A DNA stretch of 64,000 nucleotides from Sphingomonas sp. M1-B02 (GCF_026167525.1 NZ_CP110679.1:3025501-3089500); one strand, 5' to 3'; numbered from the stretch's first letter, positions 46,952 to 55,341 are shown. Notes: generated by a model not told the origin, from the letters alone. Numbers and translations: made by a program.

Positions 46952-47433
46952 TCGGCGGCGGGATCGGTGGCGACGTCGGCAGTCTGCTGCGCGCGCCAGG
47001 CCTGGAGCCGCGCGGACAGCGCCTCATCGGAGGTCGCGAGGATCGCGGCGGCAAGCAGCCCCGCATTGATCGCGCCGGGCTTGCCGATCGCCAGCGTGCC
47101 CACCGGAATGCCGCCGGGCATCTGGACGATCGAGAGCAGGCTATCCATCCCCTTCAGCGCCTTGGACTCCACGGGCACGCCCAGCACGGGCAGATGCGTC
47201 ATCGCCGCGGCCATGCCCGGCAGATGCGCCGCGCCGCCCGCGCCGGCGATGATCACCTTCAGCCCGCGGCCTGCGGCATCGGTGGCATAGTCGTAGAGCC
47301 GCTGCGGGGTGCGATGCGCCGAGACGACCTGCGTCTCGTGGGGGACCTCCAGCGCATCGAGGATCCGCGCGGCGTGGCGCATCGTCTCCCAATCGGAGGT
47401 GCTGCCCATGATGATGCCGACTATAGGTGCCAC
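46948..47433 (-). CDS. purE: N5-carboxyaminoimidazole ribonucleotide mutase PurE
   Basis: PurE converts N5-CAIR to CAIR. The 161-residue protein carries [11 protein letters not shown], the [11 protein letters not shown] segment, and the helical [25 protein letters not shown] and [14 protein letters not shown] stretches (class I, bacterial type). GTG 47433 is chosen because it gives [14 protein letters not shown], the normal length. A longer open frame to 47592 adds a Ser/Pro/Arg-rich lead not seen in the family. The RBS is weak. Confidence 0.95.
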   Translation of the reverse strand: MAPIVGIIMGSTSDWETMRHAARILDALEVPHETQVVSAHRTPQRLYDYATDAAGRGLKVIIAGAGGAAHLPGMAAAMTHLPVLGVPVESKALKGMDSLLSIVQMPGGIPVGTLAIGKPGAINAGLLAAAILATSDEALSARLQAWRAQQTADVATDPAAE

Positions 47434-47593
47434 AAGCTGCCCCGGGTGCGTGGAAGCGCGGTTGTTAGTGGGGGAGGGGGGCGAGGGCAACCCGTTGGGG
47501 AGAGAGCTCCGGCGACTGACGATCTCACAATTTTCATGCCGATGGCAGCGGGCGATCCGGTTTAGCGACCGGCGGGATGCGTACTTAGGCATT

Positions 47594-47618
47594 AAGACCT
47601 CCTGTTCGAAGAGGTCTT
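47594..47618. terminator. Hairpin in the purE-gpmA intergenic region
   Basis: AAGACCTC (47594-47601) and GAGGTCTT (47611-47618) form an 8-bp stem with a 9-base loop. It lies ~40 bases past the gpmA stop (minus strand) with no clean T-run. The rest of 47434-47659 shows no gene; it may hold the purE promoter. Confidence 0.45.
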
Positions 47619-47659
47619 TCAGCTATCGCTTGGATTGGGACATGGTTACCGCCGTCAGG

Positions 47660-48346
47660 TCAGCGCTCGCTCAGATAATAGCGGTCGGTCGCCTGCAACG
47701 CATCGTCCAGCTCATAGACGATCGGCTGCCCGGTCGGGATCTCCAGCCCGGTGATCTCGTCGTCCGAAATCCCCGACAGATGCTTCACCAGCGCGCGCAG
47801 CGAATTGCCGTGCGCGGAGATCAGCACCCGCTTGCCTGCCCGAATCTCGGGTACGATCCGGCTCTCCCAATAAGGCAGCACCCGCGCGATCGTGTCCTTC
47901 AGGCTCTCGGTCTGCGGGATCGCGACGCCGTGATAGCGCGCGTCCTGGGCCAGGTCCCAGGGCGAACCCTCCTCGGGAAGCGGCGGCGGAATGTCGAAGC
48001 TGCGGCGCCAGATCTTGACCTGGTCGTCGCCGTGCAGCGCCGCGGTCTCGGCCTTGTTCAGACCCGTCAGCCCGCCATAATGGCGCTCGTTGAGCCGCCA
48101 GTCCTTCTCGGTCGGCAACCACAGCCGGCCCATCGCCTCTAGCGCGAGGTTGAGCGTCTTGATCGCGCGGCTCTGGAAGCTGGTGAAGGTGAGATCGAAA
48201 TCGAGCCCGCGCTCGCGCATCAACTCTCCCGCAGCCCACGCCTCGCGCGTGCCCTGTTCGGTCAGGTCGACGTCCCACCAGCCGGTGAATCGATTTTCGA
48301 GGTTCCAGGCCGACTGGCCGTGGCGGATCAGGACGAGCTTGGTCAT
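47660..48346 (-). CDS. gpmA: 2,3-bisphosphoglycerate-dependent phosphoglycerate mutase
   Basis: GpmA interconverts 3- and 2-phosphoglycerate in glycolysis. In the 228-residue protein the phosphohistidine motif is [10 protein letters not shown] (Arg8-His9-Gly10). [30 protein letters not shown] and [15 protein letters not shown] (second active-site His) follow. It is of the long cofactor-dependent type because of the RxYGxLxGLNK insertion. Monocistronic. Pyruvate kinase is also in the window. Confidence 0.97.
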   Translation of the reverse strand: MTKLVLIRHGQSAWNLENRFTGWWDVDLTEQGTREAWAAGELMRERGLDFDLTFTSFQSRAIKTLNLALEAMGRLWLPTEKDWRLNERHYGGLTGLNKAETAALHGDDQVKIWRRSFDIPPPLPEEGSPWDLAQDARYHGVAIPQTESLKDTIARVLPYWESRIVPEIRAGKRVLISAHGNSLRALVKHLSGISDDEITGLEIPTGQPIVYELDDALQATDRYYLSER

Positions 48347-48433
48347 GGCGGGGCCTCTTAGCTGTGCAGCCCGTCCTTAGCGGCTGCGGCGTCGCTCACA
48401 AGCATGTCCACCGATCCTGATCGCGGTGGCGCC

Positions 48434-48997
48434 TCAGCCGGCTTTCGGGGCGTCGCAGTCGCCGAGGCGCTTGCCGACGACCCTGGTCTTCATCGCGACC
48501 TTGCCGCCGGCGGCCGGTCCACCGGGCATCGGCGGCATCGTCATCGCGGCTTCGCTTGTCACTTCATAGCTTGTGCTCGCGAAGGTGCCCGACACCGCGA
48601 TGCGCATCTCGCCCGAGGGCGTACCCGGCGCGTTCTTGCACAAAAGGGTGCCGTCCATCTTGCCGGCCGTCATCTCGAACTTCTCATAGGTGCAGTTCTT
48701 TGCAGCCCCGAACATATCCTGCGGCGGCGTCTTGACCTGCTCGGGGGTCAGGCAGGTCTCGACCGTCTGTTCCTGCATCTGCTGCTTCATCGAGGTCGCG
48801 ATCTCGGGGGGAAGGCCAGGGCCGTCGAGCGACAGAAGTGCAATCTTCGTCTCCCATTTGCCGGGCTCGAGCTTGATCGCATCCTTGGCGGCTGCCGCGA
48901 CGTCCGCGATCGAGGCATTTTCCGCCTTGATCGTCGGTTCGGCGTTGCATCCGGCGAGCATCGCGAGGGCGGGCAGGGCGATCGTCAGGCGATTCAT
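48434..48997 (-). CDS. DUF3617 domain lipoprotein
   Basis: The 187-residue protein has a lipoprotein leader LPALAMLAGCN and the DUF3617 body KLEPGKWETKI ... CLTPEQVKTPPQDM ... CTYEKFEMTAGKMDGTLLC. These small periplasmic/outer-membrane proteins are common in sphingomonads; function unknown. The internal cysteines may form disulfides. ATG 48997 is preceded by AAAAGGGGAAT; a frame extension from a TTG is not supported. The GNAT gene upstream ends 15 bases before. Confidence 0.8.
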   Translation of the reverse strand: MNRLTIALPALAMLAGCNAEPTIKAENASIADVAAAAKDAIKLEPGKWETKIALLSLDGPGLPPEIATSMKQQMQEQTVETCLTPEQVKTPPQDMFGAAKNCTYEKFEMTAGKMDGTLLCKNAPGTPSGEMRIAVSGTFASTSYEVTSEAAMTMPPMPGGPAAGGKVAMKTRVVGKRLGDCDAPKAG

Positions 48998-49011
48998 GGC
49001 ATTCCCCTTTT

Positions 49012-49470
49012 TCAAAGCACCCGCGAGAGGAAGCGGCTGTGCGGATCTTCCTTATAGCCCGCAAAAGGCGGGCAATCGGTGAAGCCGAACTGGCGGTAGA
49101 GTGCGATCGCCGGCTCGAACGACGGGTGCGAGCCGGTCTCCAGGCTGATCCGGCGATAGCCCCGCGCGCGTGCGGCCGCCAGGATATGCGATACCAGCGC
49201 CGCACCGGTGCCGCGGCGGAGATGCTCGGCGGCGGTGCGCATCGACTTGATCTCGCCCTGCTGCGGGTCGAGCTGCTTGAGTGCGCCGCAGCCGAGCAGA
49301 TCCTCGCCGTCCCATGCGCTCCAGAAGGTCACGTCGGGGCCGCGCAGCCCCGAAAGATCGAGGAAATGGCAGCTGCCCTGCGGCGTGTTCGCCAGCATGC
49401 TTTCGAAATGGTGCTGGAGCAAGGCGACGACCTTCGGGTCGTCGAGTCCCCCTTCGCGAATGTCGATCAA
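49012..49470 (-). CDS. GNAT family N-acetyltransferase (second copy)
   Basis: A 152-residue acetyltransferase. The acetyl-CoA loop is EHLRRGTGAALVSHILAAARARGYRRISLETG, with R-R-G-T-G-A fitting the Q/RxxGxG/A motif. The C-terminal PAIALYRQFGFTDCPPFAGYKEDPHS is typical of PhnO/YjgM-type members. The TTG start overlaps the stop of the M14 gene (TTGA), so its translation likely depends on reinitiation. Substrate unknown; coupling with a carboxypeptidase is notable. Confidence 0.85.
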   Translation of the reverse strand: MIDIREGGLDDPKVVALLQHHFESMLANTPQGSCHFLDLSGLRGPDVTFWSAWDGEDLLGCGALKQLDPQQGEIKSMRTAAEHLRRGTGAALVSHILAAARARGYRRISLETGSHPSFEPAIALYRQFGFTDCPPFAGYKEDPHSRFLSRVL

Positions 49471-50582
49471 ATTTCGTCGATCATGCCGGCGAGGGTGTCC
49501 AGGCTGGCATGCGCGAGCAGCTTGCAGCGCGCGGGCGACCAGGCGAAATCGGGGTCGGCATTGGCGACATGATCCTTGAACGGCATTTCCAGCGTCATCG
49601 ATACGGCACCGTAACGTTCCGCAAGCTGGTTTGTCGACATCGAAAGATTTGCGCGGCCTGGCGCCGACTTCTCATATCCCAGTTCGGTCTGGAAATCGGG
49701 CGTGGCGGCGGCGAGGCGGCGGGAGAATTCGTAGAATTTCTCGCCTTGCGCGTCGGTCCAGCCGGGAATGCCCTCGAAGCCGGCAAGGAAATTGGCGGGG
49801 ATCGCCTCGTCGCCATGCACGTCCATCGCGAAGGCGACGCCGGTCTCGTCCATCCGATTGCGCACCGCGAGCACTTCTGGGCTCTTCTCAGGGCTGGGCG
49901 CATGCCATTCGCGGTTTAGGTTCACCCCCGCGGCATTGGTGCGCAGATGGCCGCGGCGCGATCCGTCCGGGTTCATGTTGGGGACCAGGTGCAGCGTTGC
50001 CTTCTCGCGCAGCGCAGTCGCGGTCGCGTCGCCCGAAGTCAGCTTCTCCAGCGCGCCTTCCATAAACCATTCGGCCATCGTCTCGCCGGGATGCTGGCGG
50101 GCATAGAACCAGATCTGCTTGGGGCCGACGCCGACGCTCAGGCAGTCGATCGGCTGGCCGTCGAGCGTCACCCCCAGTTCGCGGTGGCTGACGCCGGGCA
50201 AGGCGGCAATGCGAGTCACGAGATCGTGATGCCGCTCCATCGAATAAGGCGCGAAATAAGCGAACCAGACCAGGTCAGATTCAGCGCGGTGCGTGAAGCT
50301 GAGCACGCCATCGGCATAGGCGCCGTCGCCCGCGCGCCAATCCTCCCGGTCGCTGCTCCAGCGCACGCGATAGCCCGGCCAGCCAAAGGCGTATGCGGCG
50401 CCGCCGGCGTTGACGATGCGATAGGTCAGTTCGCGACCCTTCGCACCGCTCACGCGGAAGTAGAACCATTGGTAGAAGTCGGACGCGTGGTCCTTTGCGA
50501 TCTCCAGGTCGACGCGATCGCCTTCGATCGCGACGACCCGGATGTTGCCGCCATCGAATGCGGCGTTGATTTGGATGCTCAT
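49467..50582 (-). CDS. M14 family metallocarboxypeptidase (cytosolic carboxypeptidase-like)
   Basis: The 371-residue protein has no signal peptide and carries the CCP-type N-terminal beta domain (FYQWFYFRVSGAKGRELTYRIVNAGGAAY). The zinc-peptidase domain follows: His/Glu in YARQHPGETMAEWFMEG, Arg in NPDGSRRGHLRTNAAGVNLNREW, His in AMDVHGDEAI and the catalytic Glu in SMTLEMPF. Eukaryotic CCPs trim glutamate tails. In bacteria the substrate is unknown; peptides or glutamylated tails are possible. The start overlaps the DUF4136 stop (ATGA) and the stop overlaps a GNAT gene. Confidence 0.88.
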   Translation of the reverse strand: MSIQINAAFDGGNIRVVAIEGDRVDLEIAKDHASDFYQWFYFRVSGAKGRELTYRIVNAGGAAYAFGWPGYRVRWSSDREDWRAGDGAYADGVLSFTHRAESDLVWFAYFAPYSMERHHDLVTRIAALPGVSHRELGVTLDGQPIDCLSVGVGPKQIWFYARQHPGETMAEWFMEGALEKLTSGDATATALREKATLHLVPNMNPDGSRRGHLRTNAAGVNLNREWHAPSPEKSPEVLAVRNRMDETGVAFAMDVHGDEAIPANFLAGFEGIPGWTDAQGEKFYEFSRRLAAATPDFQTELGYEKSAPGRANLSMSTNQLAERYGAVSMTLEMPFKDHVANADPDFAWSPARCKLLAHASLDTLAGMIDEI

Positions 50583-51175
50583 CGCGTCGTGGTAGTGATC
50601 CCCGACTCTCCTGGGAAGTCCTTGAACAGCCCGCGTGCCAGACGCGCGGCGGTATCGCGTGGATCGCTGCCCCTCGCGCCGCTGATCGAATCGGTCATCG
50701 CCCGGCCTTCCCACACGGTCGTATTGTCGCTGCGGCGCCGCAGCTGGACCCACAATTCGGAGGCAGTCACGTCGCGGCGCTTGCCGCCGAGCCCGAACGA
50801 CACGCCGCCGCCAACCCCACCGCCGCTGCCGAAGCTGCCGCCGCCCAGCCCGATCGAAACCGGCGGACGCTCGCGAAACTCGCCGCGCGGCGCACGCACG
50901 AACGAAACCGCGACGATATAGCCGGACGCCATCTCGCTGCTCGACTGGACATAGCCGAGGCGGCCGAGCTCGGCGCCGACGGCATCGGCATAGAGCTGAT
51001 ATTCGGGGCTGAGCTGCGCGGCGCCGGTCATCGGCTCGATCGCGATGGTGGTCCGCTCCATCGGCTGGCCGAGATGATAGCGCGTTGCCTCGACGGGTGC
51101 GTTGCGGGTGGACGCGGTGCAGCCGCCGGCGAGCAGGGCGGTCCCGGCGATTGCTGTGCTGATGATCTTGTTCAC
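50579..51175 (-). CDS. DUF4136 domain lipoprotein
   Basis: The 198-residue lipoprotein has the leader GTALLAGGCTA. Its body includes RYHLGQPMERTTIAIEP and the glycine-rich PPVSIGLGGGSFGSGGGVGGGVSFGLGG stretch (in two parts). It ends with an RxNTTVWEGRA core and TAARLARGLFKDFPG, typical of DUF4136. The GTG start has AGGAGGTG upstream. It heads the overlapping DUF4136-M14-GNAT run, possibly under the EcfG-like promoter at 51220-51244. Function unknown. Confidence 0.8.
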   Translation of the reverse strand: MNKIISTAIAGTALLAGGCTASTRNAPVEATRYHLGQPMERTTIAIEPMTGAAQLSPEYQLYADAVGAELGRLGYVQSSSEMASGYIVAVSFVRAPRGEFRERPPVSIGLGGGSFGSGGGVGGGVSFGLGGKRRDVTASELWVQLRRRSDNTTVWEGRAMTDSISGARGSDPRDTAARLARGLFKDFPGESGITTTTR

Positions 51176-51219
51176 GGGACACCTCCTGGCTTGCGGTCGG
51201 AACGTCCCGCCTTACTTTC

Positions 51220-51244
51220 AACCCTGGTGTCAAGGAGTCGTTCC
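51220..51244 (-). promoter_or_regulatory. EcfG-like promoter upstream of the DUF4136 gene
   Basis: On the minus strand GGAAC (51244-51240) is followed after 16 bases by GGTT (51223-51220), the same arrangement seen upstream of the OmpA lipoprotein at 23263-23287. The match to the consensus -10 CGTT is 3 of 4. Confidence 0.4.
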
Positions 51245-51259
51245 GGATGCGGCGGCGGG

Positions 51260-51288
51260 TTGACTTGGGCTCTGCGCGCATCTAGGCG
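51260..51288 (+). promoter_or_regulatory. Sigma-70-type promoter of rpmJ
   Basis: TTGACT (51260-51265), a 17-base spacer and TAGGCG (51283-51288) lie 45 bases before the L36 start. The -10 is weak. Confidence 0.35.
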
Positions 51289-51332
51289 AGCGCCTTCTTT
51301 TTCCACACCGTAATTCGAGAAGCGAATCGATC

Positions 51333-51458
51333 ATGAAGATCGTGAATTCACTGAAGTCGCTCAAGGGGCGTCACCGCGACAACCGCGTGATCCGTCGTCG
51401 CGGGCGCATCTATGTGATCAACAAGACCAACCGTCGGTTCAAGGCCCGCCAGGGCTGA
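51333..51458 (+). CDS. rpmJ: 50S ribosomal protein L36 (type B, cysteine-free)
   Basis: The 41-codon gene encodes [19 protein letters not shown] then [21 protein letters not shown]. It is the YkgO/type-B L36 form: the CxxC/CxH zinc ligands of the classic 37-residue L36 are absent. Only 2 bases separate its stop from the GTG start of the HAD gene, so they are probably co-transcribed. Too short for automated length cut-offs and easily missed. Confidence 0.95.
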   Translation: MKIVNSLKSLKGRHRDNRVIRRRGRIYVINKTNRRFKARQG

Positions 51459-51460
51459 TC

Positions 51461-52078
51461 GTGCCGCAGCCGCATGCCGTCATCTTCGATGTCGGCAATG
51501 TGCTGTTTCACTGGGATCCGCGGAATCTCTACGAGCGCTTGATCGGCGACGATCAAGCGCTCGACGCGTTTCTGGCGGAAGTCGTGACCCACGAGTGGCA
51601 CTTCCAGCATGATGCCGGGCGTCCGTTCGCCGAGACCTCGGCCGAGCTGAGCGCGCGCTATCCGCAGCATGCCGAACTGATCGCCGCCTGGGGCCCGCGC
51701 TTTCACGAATCGGTCGGCCCCGCGGTCGCGGGCATGATCGAGCTGGTCGAGGAACTCGACGCGGCGGGCGTGCCGCTGTTCGCGATCACCAATTTCTCGG
51801 GCGAGTTCTGGCGCGAATGGATGCCGCGGCATGCGGGCCTGTTCGGCCGCTTTCGCGACATCGTCGTCTCGGGGGACGAGAAGATGGTGAAGCCCGATCC
51901 CGCCATCTACGCGCTGGCGCTCGATCGCTTCGGCCTCGCGGGCCCCGATGCGGTGTTCGTCGACGACAATCCGGCCAATATCGCAGGGGCGGCGGACGCG
52001 GGAATCCACGCGGTCCTGTTCACGAACGCCACGGACTTCCGCGCCGAACTCGCTCGGCTGCGCCTGCTTCCCGCCTGA
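51461..52078 (+). CDS. HAD family hydrolase (YihX/haloacid dehalogenase-like)
   Basis: The 205-residue protein has the catalytic FDVGNVLFHWDP (Asp10), ITNFSGEFW (motif II Thr/Asn), EKMVKPDPAIY (Lys, motif III) and FVDDNPANIAGA (motif IV). The second motif I residue is Gly, not Asp, as in the FDxGNVL group typified by E. coli YihX (glucose-1-phosphatase). Phosphatase activity is likely but unproven. The GTG start follows 2 bases after rpmJ. Confidence 0.88.
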   Translation: MPQPHAVIFDVGNVLFHWDPRNLYERLIGDDQALDAFLAEVVTHEWHFQHDAGRPFAETSAELSARYPQHAELIAAWGPRFHESVGPAVAGMIELVEELDAAGVPLFAITNFSGEFWREWMPRHAGLFGRFRDIVVSGDEKMVKPDPAIYALALDRFGLAGPDAVFVDDNPANIAGAADAGIHAVLFTNATDFRAELARLRLLPA

Positions 52079-52208
52079 ATTGTGACTTCTGTGCTGCACC
52101 GCGCAAGAAAATGCGTCGGTCGTCACGAATCCGAAACATCGTGCGCTTCTAGGCGTCTACAGCAGGGGTGCGGCATTCGCCGCGCGTCAGCCCAGTCTGG
52201 AGACGAAT

Positions 52209-52445
52209 ATGAAGCTCATCCGTAAGGCGCTGATCGGCGCCGCTGCCCTCGCCACCGTCGCCACCCCGACCCTGGCTGCCGCCGATTCGGCCGCGGCGTT
52301 GTCGCTGTCGCGCGCCGCCACCTCCGGCGGTGACGAGTCCGAACTCGACGGTCCGAAGATTCCGTACATCATCGGGGTAGGCCTGGTCGTGACCGCGCTC
52401 GCGGTCACCGTCGTGCTCGCAACCGAAGAACCCGACAGCCCCTGA
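52209..52445 (+). CDS. Small exported membrane protein of unknown function
   Basis: The 78-residue protein has a signal peptide (MKLIRKALIGAAALATVATPTLAAADS), a short acidic loop (SGGDESELDGPK) and a C-terminal membrane helix (IPYIIGVGLVVTALAVTVVLATEE). I recognise no named family. Such short Ala/Ser-leader proteins recur in sphingomonads. The start has a GGAG-type RBS (TGGAGACGAAT). The 130 bases upstream (52079-52208) hold no other gene. A strong hairpin follows. Confidence 0.65.
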   Translation: MKLIRKALIGAAALATVATPTLAAADSAAALSLSRAATSGGDESELDGPKIPYIIGVGLVVTALAVTVVLATEEPDSP

Positions 52446-52474
52446 TCGCGTACGCGCATCCGAACTAGCGAAGA

Positions 52475-52506
52475 GGCGTCGGCGGAGCGATCCGCCGGCG
52501 CCTTTT
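52475..52506 (+). terminator. Terminator hairpin, possibly bidirectional
   Basis: GGCGTCGGCGGA (52475-52486) pairs with TCCGCCGGCGCC (52491-52502) via a GCGA loop, then TTTT. It ends the small-protein gene and sits 9 bases from the convergent pyk stop. Confidence 0.85.
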
Positions 52507-52514
52507 CCTTGGCT

Positions 52515-53984
52515 TCAGCCGCCCTCGGCGCCGCTGTGGCCCTTGAGTTCGTCGCCGACCAGCGTGACGACGTGGAGCACGTTGGTCGAGCCCGGCGTCC
52601 CGAACGGCACGCCCGCGCAGACCACGATACGATCGCCCGCAGCGGCGATATGGTGGCGCAGCGCCATCCGCTTGGCCTTGGCGACCATTTCCTCGAACGA
52701 TTCGACGTCGCGGGTGTGGACCGCATGCACCCCCCACAGCAGCCCCAGCCGCCGCGCCGTCTCGAGCTTCGGCGTCAGCACCATGATCGGCACGGTGGGC
52801 CGCTCGCGGGCGATGCGCCGCGCGGTCGACCCCGAGCTGGTGAAGCAGACGATCGCCGCGGCGGAGACGGTGCGCGCGATATTCTTCGCCGCCTCGGCCA
52901 GCGCGTCGGCGGTGGTGGGATCGGGGCGCGTGACGGTGAAGTGGACGCGGTCGCCATGGCCGGGATCGCGTTCGACCGCATCGGCGATCGAATTCATCAT
53001 CGTCACCGATTCGATCGGATATTTGCCCGCCGCGCTCTCCGCCGAAAGCATGATCGCGTCGGCGCCGTCATAGACCGCGGTGGCGACGTCGGAGACTTCG
53101 GCGCGGGTCGGCGAGGGCGTCTCGATCATCGATTCGAGCATCTGCGTCGCGACGATCACCGGCCTGCCCATCCGCCGCGCGGTCTCGACGATCCGCTTCT
53201 GCATCGGCGGCACCGATTGCGGCGGCAGCTCGACCCCCAGGTCGCCGCGCGCGACCATAACGCCGTCGCATTGCTCCATCAGCTCGTCGAGCCGGGCGAT
53301 CGCCGACGGCTTCTCGATCTTGGCGAGCAACGCCGCCTTGCCGCCGATCAGCCGGCGCGCCTCCATCAGATCCTCGGGCCGCTGGACGAAGCTGAGCGCG
53401 ATCCAGTCGGCCCCCATCTCGACCGCGAAGGCCAGGTCGCTGCGATCCTTCTCGGTCAGCGCCGCCATCGGCAGCACCATGTCGGGGACGTTGAGCCCCT
53501 TCGAGTTGGAGAGCATGCCGCCCACCTCGACGATCGTCGTCATCCGGTCCGCCGAATTGCTGATCACACGCAGCACCAGCTTGCCGTCGTCGAGCAGCAG
53601 CCGGGCATCGGGATGCGCCGCCTCGAAAATCTCGCGGTGCGGCAGCTCGACACGGGTGGCGTCGCCCGGGGTCGGATCGCGATCGAGGATGAATTCATGC
53701 CCGGCGACGAGCATCACCTTGCCCTCGGCGAACTTGCCGACGCGCAGCTTGGGTCCCTGCAAATCGGCCAGGATCGTGGTCGGCCGGCCACTGGTCTTCT
53801 CCATCGCCCGGATCGCCGCGAACAAAGGCACCTTCGAGGCCTGGTCGCCGTGGCTCATGTTGATGCGGAAGGCGTCGGCACCGGCCTGGTACAGCCGCTC
53901 GATCATCTCCGGGGTGTCGCTCGCCGGTCCCAGCGTCGCGAGAACGCGCACTTTCCGCGAACGGGGGCTTATTGCCATTATCAT
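52515..53984 (-). CDS. pyk: Pyruvate kinase
   Basis: Catalyses PEP + ADP to pyruvate + ATP. The 489-residue protein has KVRVLATLGPASD, the Arg/Asn-rich AFRINMSHGD, ADLQGPKLRVG, DDGKLVLRV and the Mg2+/K+ site region LLAKIEKPSAIARLDEL. MVARGDLGVELPPQSVP and ATQMLESMIETPSPTRAEVSDVA follow. The C-terminal effector domain includes SSGSTARRIARERPTVPIM. ATG 53984 is chosen for GAGG at good spacing; two neighbouring in-frame ATGs (53993, 53978) are possible. Full-length and intact. Confidence 0.97.
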   Translation of the reverse strand: MIMAISPRSRKVRVLATLGPASDTPEMIERLYQAGADAFRINMSHGDQASKVPLFAAIRAMEKTSGRPTTILADLQGPKLRVGKFAEGKVMLVAGHEFILDRDPTPGDATRVELPHREIFEAAHPDARLLLDDGKLVLRVISNSADRMTTIVEVGGMLSNSKGLNVPDMVLPMAALTEKDRSDLAFAVEMGADWIALSFVQRPEDLMEARRLIGGKAALLAKIEKPSAIARLDELMEQCDGVMVARGDLGVELPPQSVPPMQKRIVETARRMGRPVIVATQMLESMIETPSPTRAEVSDVATAVYDGADAIMLSAESAAGKYPIESVTMMNSIADAVERDPGHGDRVHFTVTRPDPTTADALAEAAKNIARTVSAAAIVCFTSSGSTARRIARERPTVPIMVLTPKLETARRLGLLWGVHAVHTRDVESFEEMVAKAKRMALRHHIAAAGDRIVVCAGVPFGTPGSTNVLHVVTLVGDELKGHSGAEGG

Positions 53985-54054
53985 CGCTGTCATCCTCGGC
54001 TTGTGCCGACTTGCCTCTAGCCCCAAATGCCGCAGGATCAACTCCGGAGGTCCC

Positions 54055-54423
54055 ATGGCAACGCTAGAAACGCTCGACGACGCCGTCGCCGCAAAGGCAT
54101 TCCGCAGGCTGGTCCGCCACCTGCGCCACCGCAGCGACGCGCAGAATGTCGATATTATGGGGCTGGCCGGCTTCTGTCGCAATTGCCTGGGCGACTGGGT
54201 CGCCGAGGCCGGCGACATGACCAAGGATCAGGGGCGCGCGATCGTCTACGGCATGCCCTATGCCGAGTGGAAGGCGCAGAACCAGGGCGCCGCGACTCCC
54301 GAACAGCTCGCCCGCATGGAAGAAAGCCTGAAGCTTAATCCGACCGAGGACATGCTCGACGAAGCGCTCGACGAAAGCTTCCCCGCCAGCGATCCCCCCT
54401 CGATGACCGAGCCGGGGCGGTAA
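54055..54423 (+). CDS. DUF1244 family protein with C-terminal ESFPASDPPS tail
   Basis: The 122-residue protein has a DUF1244 core (AFRRLVRHLRHRSDAQNVDIMGLAGFCRNCLGDWVAEAGDMTKD, in parts), a small helical domain with a CRNC pair of cysteines. CGGAGG lies just before ATG 54055. A C-terminal segment, LDEALDESFPASDPPSMTEPGR, matches a motif found at the ends of many unrelated alphaproteobacterial proteins. The core is a compact zinc- or DNA-free domain of unknown function; whether the tail is a localisation signal is unknown. It is divergent from pyk. Confidence 0.8.
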   Translation: MATLETLDDAVAAKAFRRLVRHLRHRSDAQNVDIMGLAGFCRNCLGDWVAEAGDMTKDQGRAIVYGMPYAEWKAQNQGAATPEQLARMEESLKLNPTEDMLDEALDESFPASDPPSMTEPGR

Positions 54424-54430
54424 GCCGACT

Positions 54431-54541
54431 GAATCCCCCTCCACCCGGCGAAGGCCGGGGCGCAGTTGCGAGCTGTTCGAGAAGGCGATGCTGCTTCGAG
54501 CACATCGAAGCTGGGCCCCGGCCTACGCCGGGGTGGGATTC
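54431..54541. repeat. Intergenic palindromic repeat (REP-like)
   Basis: GAATCCC (54431) and GGGATTC (ending 54541) frame CCGGCGAAGGCCGGGGCGCAG and GGGCCCCGGCCTACGCCGGGG arms, giving a ~110-base inverted repeat of the same family as at 3456 and 10884. Convergent genes flank it. Confidence 0.8.
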
Positions 54542-54560
54542 CAGGGAGCCTGATCCGGCT

Positions 54561-55244
54561 CTAGCGCTCGCCCAACGCGCGCCTCACCGCATCGCGCCAG
54601 ATCACATAGCCCGCGCGAGTCATGTGCAGCCCGTCCTCGCGCAACAGATCGGCGCGCGGCTTCCCGTCGGCGCCCAGCATCGCCGGGAAGATATCGATGA
54701 ACCCCAGCCGGTCTGACGTCCTGGTATAAGCCTCGATCAGCGCATTGGCCTTGCGAATCTCGCCGACCATCGACCAGCGCGCGATGCTCGGCTTGATCGC
54801 GATATAGAGGATGCGCGTGCGCGGCAGCCAGGCATGAACGAAGCCGACCAGCGTCTGGAAATCGCCCAGCACCTGCTCGGCGCTGCGCCCGCCGGCGATG
54901 TCGTTGTCGCCGGCATAGAAGACGATCGTGCGCGGCGCATAAGGCAGGATGATGCGATCGGCGTAATGGATAGATTCGGCGATCGTCGATCCGCCGAAGC
55001 CGCGGTTGAGCACCGGCAGCCCGGGGAAATCCTGCGCCAGACCTTCCCACATCCGGATGCTCGAACTGCCGACGAACAGGATTCCGCCCTTCGCCGGCAT
55101 CTGCAGTGCATCGGCCTCGGCAAAGGCGCGAATCTCGTCGGCGAAGCCCGGCGGATTCTGGGCGGTGGCAGGGCTGCCGAGCGCGATCAGCGCCCCGAAC
55201 AGAAGGAGCCAGCGGGCGACGCGGTGGGACAGGGTCATGCGCAT
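54561..55244 (-). CDS. Secreted SGNH/GDSL hydrolase
   Basis: The 227-residue protein has a signal peptide (WLLLFGALIALGSPATAQ). It has the SGNH blocks: block I FVGSSSIRMWEGL (nucleophile Ser), block II NRGFGGSTI, block III FYAGDND and block V EDGLHMTRAGY (Asp/His). It probably releases acetyl or acyl groups from glycans or lipids. The RBS is poor, and ATG 55238 is a near alternative. It is flanked by a repeat on the 3' side and is divergent from gapR. Confidence 0.88.
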   Translation of the reverse strand: MRMTLSHRVARWLLLFGALIALGSPATAQNPPGFADEIRAFAEADALQMPAKGGILFVGSSSIRMWEGLAQDFPGLPVLNRGFGGSTIAESIHYADRIILPYAPRTIVFYAGDNDIAGGRSAEQVLGDFQTLVGFVHAWLPRTRILYIAIKPSIARWSMVGEIRKANALIEAYTRTSDRLGFIDIFPAMLGADGKPRADLLREDGLHMTRAGYVIWRDAVRRALGER

Positions 55245-55341
55245 GCGGTAAAGGTCCCAGCGCCTCCATGCAAACCGATCCGCCCCTTGAGCCGCGCGTG
55301 CCGCTTCTCTATCGCCCGCACTTCACCTTCAGGAGCCTTTC

